From the NCBI GenBank assembly GCA_036345935.2, contig JADWOT020000009.1, positions 12,179,769 to 12,243,768 of the forward strand: a stretch of 64,000 nt of DNA, given 5' to 3'. A model generated the notes under the pieces. That model was not told the origin of the DNA. It saw only the letters and a list, made by a program, of their open reading frames with translations, and did not search any database. Positions 63,200-64,000 of the stretch are shown here, one piece after another. The stretch comes from Taenia hydatigena (lineage: Eukaryota > Platyhelminthes > Cestoda > Cyclophyllidea > Taeniidae). Position numbers and translations under genes: made by a program. How positions within the stretch are numbered: position 1 is the stretch's first letter; each line of letters starts with the position of its first letter.

Positions 63200-64000
63200 A
63201 ATTCAAGTGACCAACAGCATATGGCGAAGGCAATTTTACTGGACGAAAGCTATCCTCCCGCACAGTCACATGGCAAATTCAGTGTCAAAGGTCTAGAGCA
63301 CACCACCACTCAGTTCTAGTGCTCAATTCAACAACACAGTCATATGGCAAAACCAGACTTATTAGGCAATTATTTTCTCGTCTAGTTGTATTGCAGAAAA
63401 TAACTGTATCAAAGAAATTTTCTTCGCACGTGAACCCACGAGCCATATTCAAATGCAATGAACAAAAATAATCCACGCCCACATTCGTATGGTCAAAACA
63501 AATTAGCTGAGCAAAATTTATACACCAGTTCGAAAGCACTAACTGAAATTCATCCACATGTGCAGCCAAATGACGAAATCGAATTGACTAGACCTAAGGC
63601 AAACGCACGCTTGGATATGCGACGAAAACATTTTACGAGGTGTCACTCCACTACGCACACAGCCGTTTGGAAAAATCAGGCTTGCTATATGAAACTCATC
63701 CGCATATTCAGCCAAATGGCAAAAAAGTCAATTCTGCTCAACAAAATTTATTAACTCGTGCATGTGCACAACAAAATTAAATTCATTGATCAAGTTTGAT
63801 CTGCATGTGCATCACATCGCATGCACATGTAGTCCGCGTTAACAAGTTCGCCATGGGGAAATGATCCTCACGTGCAGTCACACTGCTAAACCAATCGTGC
63901 TTAGCAGAATTCATTTGCAAGTATAGCCAATCAGCACAAGCGATGTTATCGGACAGGAATCACCCATGTGTAGGATCGTATTTGAAATGGCTCAGCCAAA
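63200..64000. repeat. Degenerate tandem repeat, about 60-bp period
   Basis: A motif close to catccgcatgtgcagccaaa, followed by tggcaaaa and then ctnagcaaaatttatt, recurs at uneven spacing. Examples are cacagtcatatggcaaaacc (63,340), catccacatgtgcagccaaa (63,551), catccgcatattcagccaaa (63,699), and ctcgtgcatgtgcacaacaa. It runs to the window end, so the array is probably longer. The copies are diverged, giving an old minisatellite look. Confidence 0.55.

Noticed and set aside
1..64000. CRISPR arrays, tRNA or rRNA genes, prokaryotic operons
   Set aside because: None seen. No regular spacer pattern, no recognisable cloverleaf, and the gene structure is eukaryotic.

Overview
This is eukaryotic DNA, most likely from a flatworm and probably a tapeworm. 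Supporting signs are short GT-AG introns, many small exons, TATA and AATAAA signals, a degraded Gypsy retrotransposon, and a miniature LTR element (TRIM) of the kind known from taeniid cestodes. There is also a secreted protein resembling the taeniid GP50 antigens and a polycystin-1-like REJ/GPS gene. There is no sign of prokaryotic operon structure. Genus and species cannot be fixed from the sequence alone, and the family names for GP50 and TRIM rest on recall, not on a search.

Layout. 1.1-4.2 kb (+): a compact gene for a secreted, N-glycosylated protein, built from a signal-peptide exon plus small exons that join in phase, with a TATA box upstream and AATAAA downstream. 5.1-13.1 kb: a transposon nest. 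Two copies of a dispersed repeat lie in inverted orientation about 5.15-5.45 and 12.8-13.1 kb. Between them are a non-coding LTR element with PBS and PPT (6.3-7.2 kb) and a dead Gypsy element on the minus strand (7.57-11.79 kb) with both LTRs, gag/protease, RT, RNase H and integrase, broken by stops, frame breaks and an altered RT active site. 13.1-21.2 kb: repeats and low-complexity DNA with no gene I can support.

21.4-27.9 kb (-): seventeen or more exons of a polycystin-1-like protein (PKD/REJ region, GAIN-like region, GPS motif) that stops just after one possible membrane segment. Candidate upstream exons run to at least 29.6 kb and perhaps 35.6 kb. 40.5-43.2 kb (-): exons of one or more unidentified genes. 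44.6-46.1 kb (+): an intron-bearing, broken CDK pseudogene. 46.7-54.25 kb: a nearly identical 3,771-bp tandem duplication. Each unit carries three exons of an Rrp6/EXOSC10-like exonuclease on the minus strand, with the exon for catalytic motif III missing. An inverted copy of part of the unit lies at 54.18-54.69 kb. 55-58.2 kb: a few orphan exon candidates. 63.2-64.0 kb: a degenerate tandem repeat running off the window end.

No functional pathway links these genes. The clearest live-looking genes are the GP50-like gene and the polycystin-like gene. The CDK, Rrp6 and Gypsy sequences look like relics.
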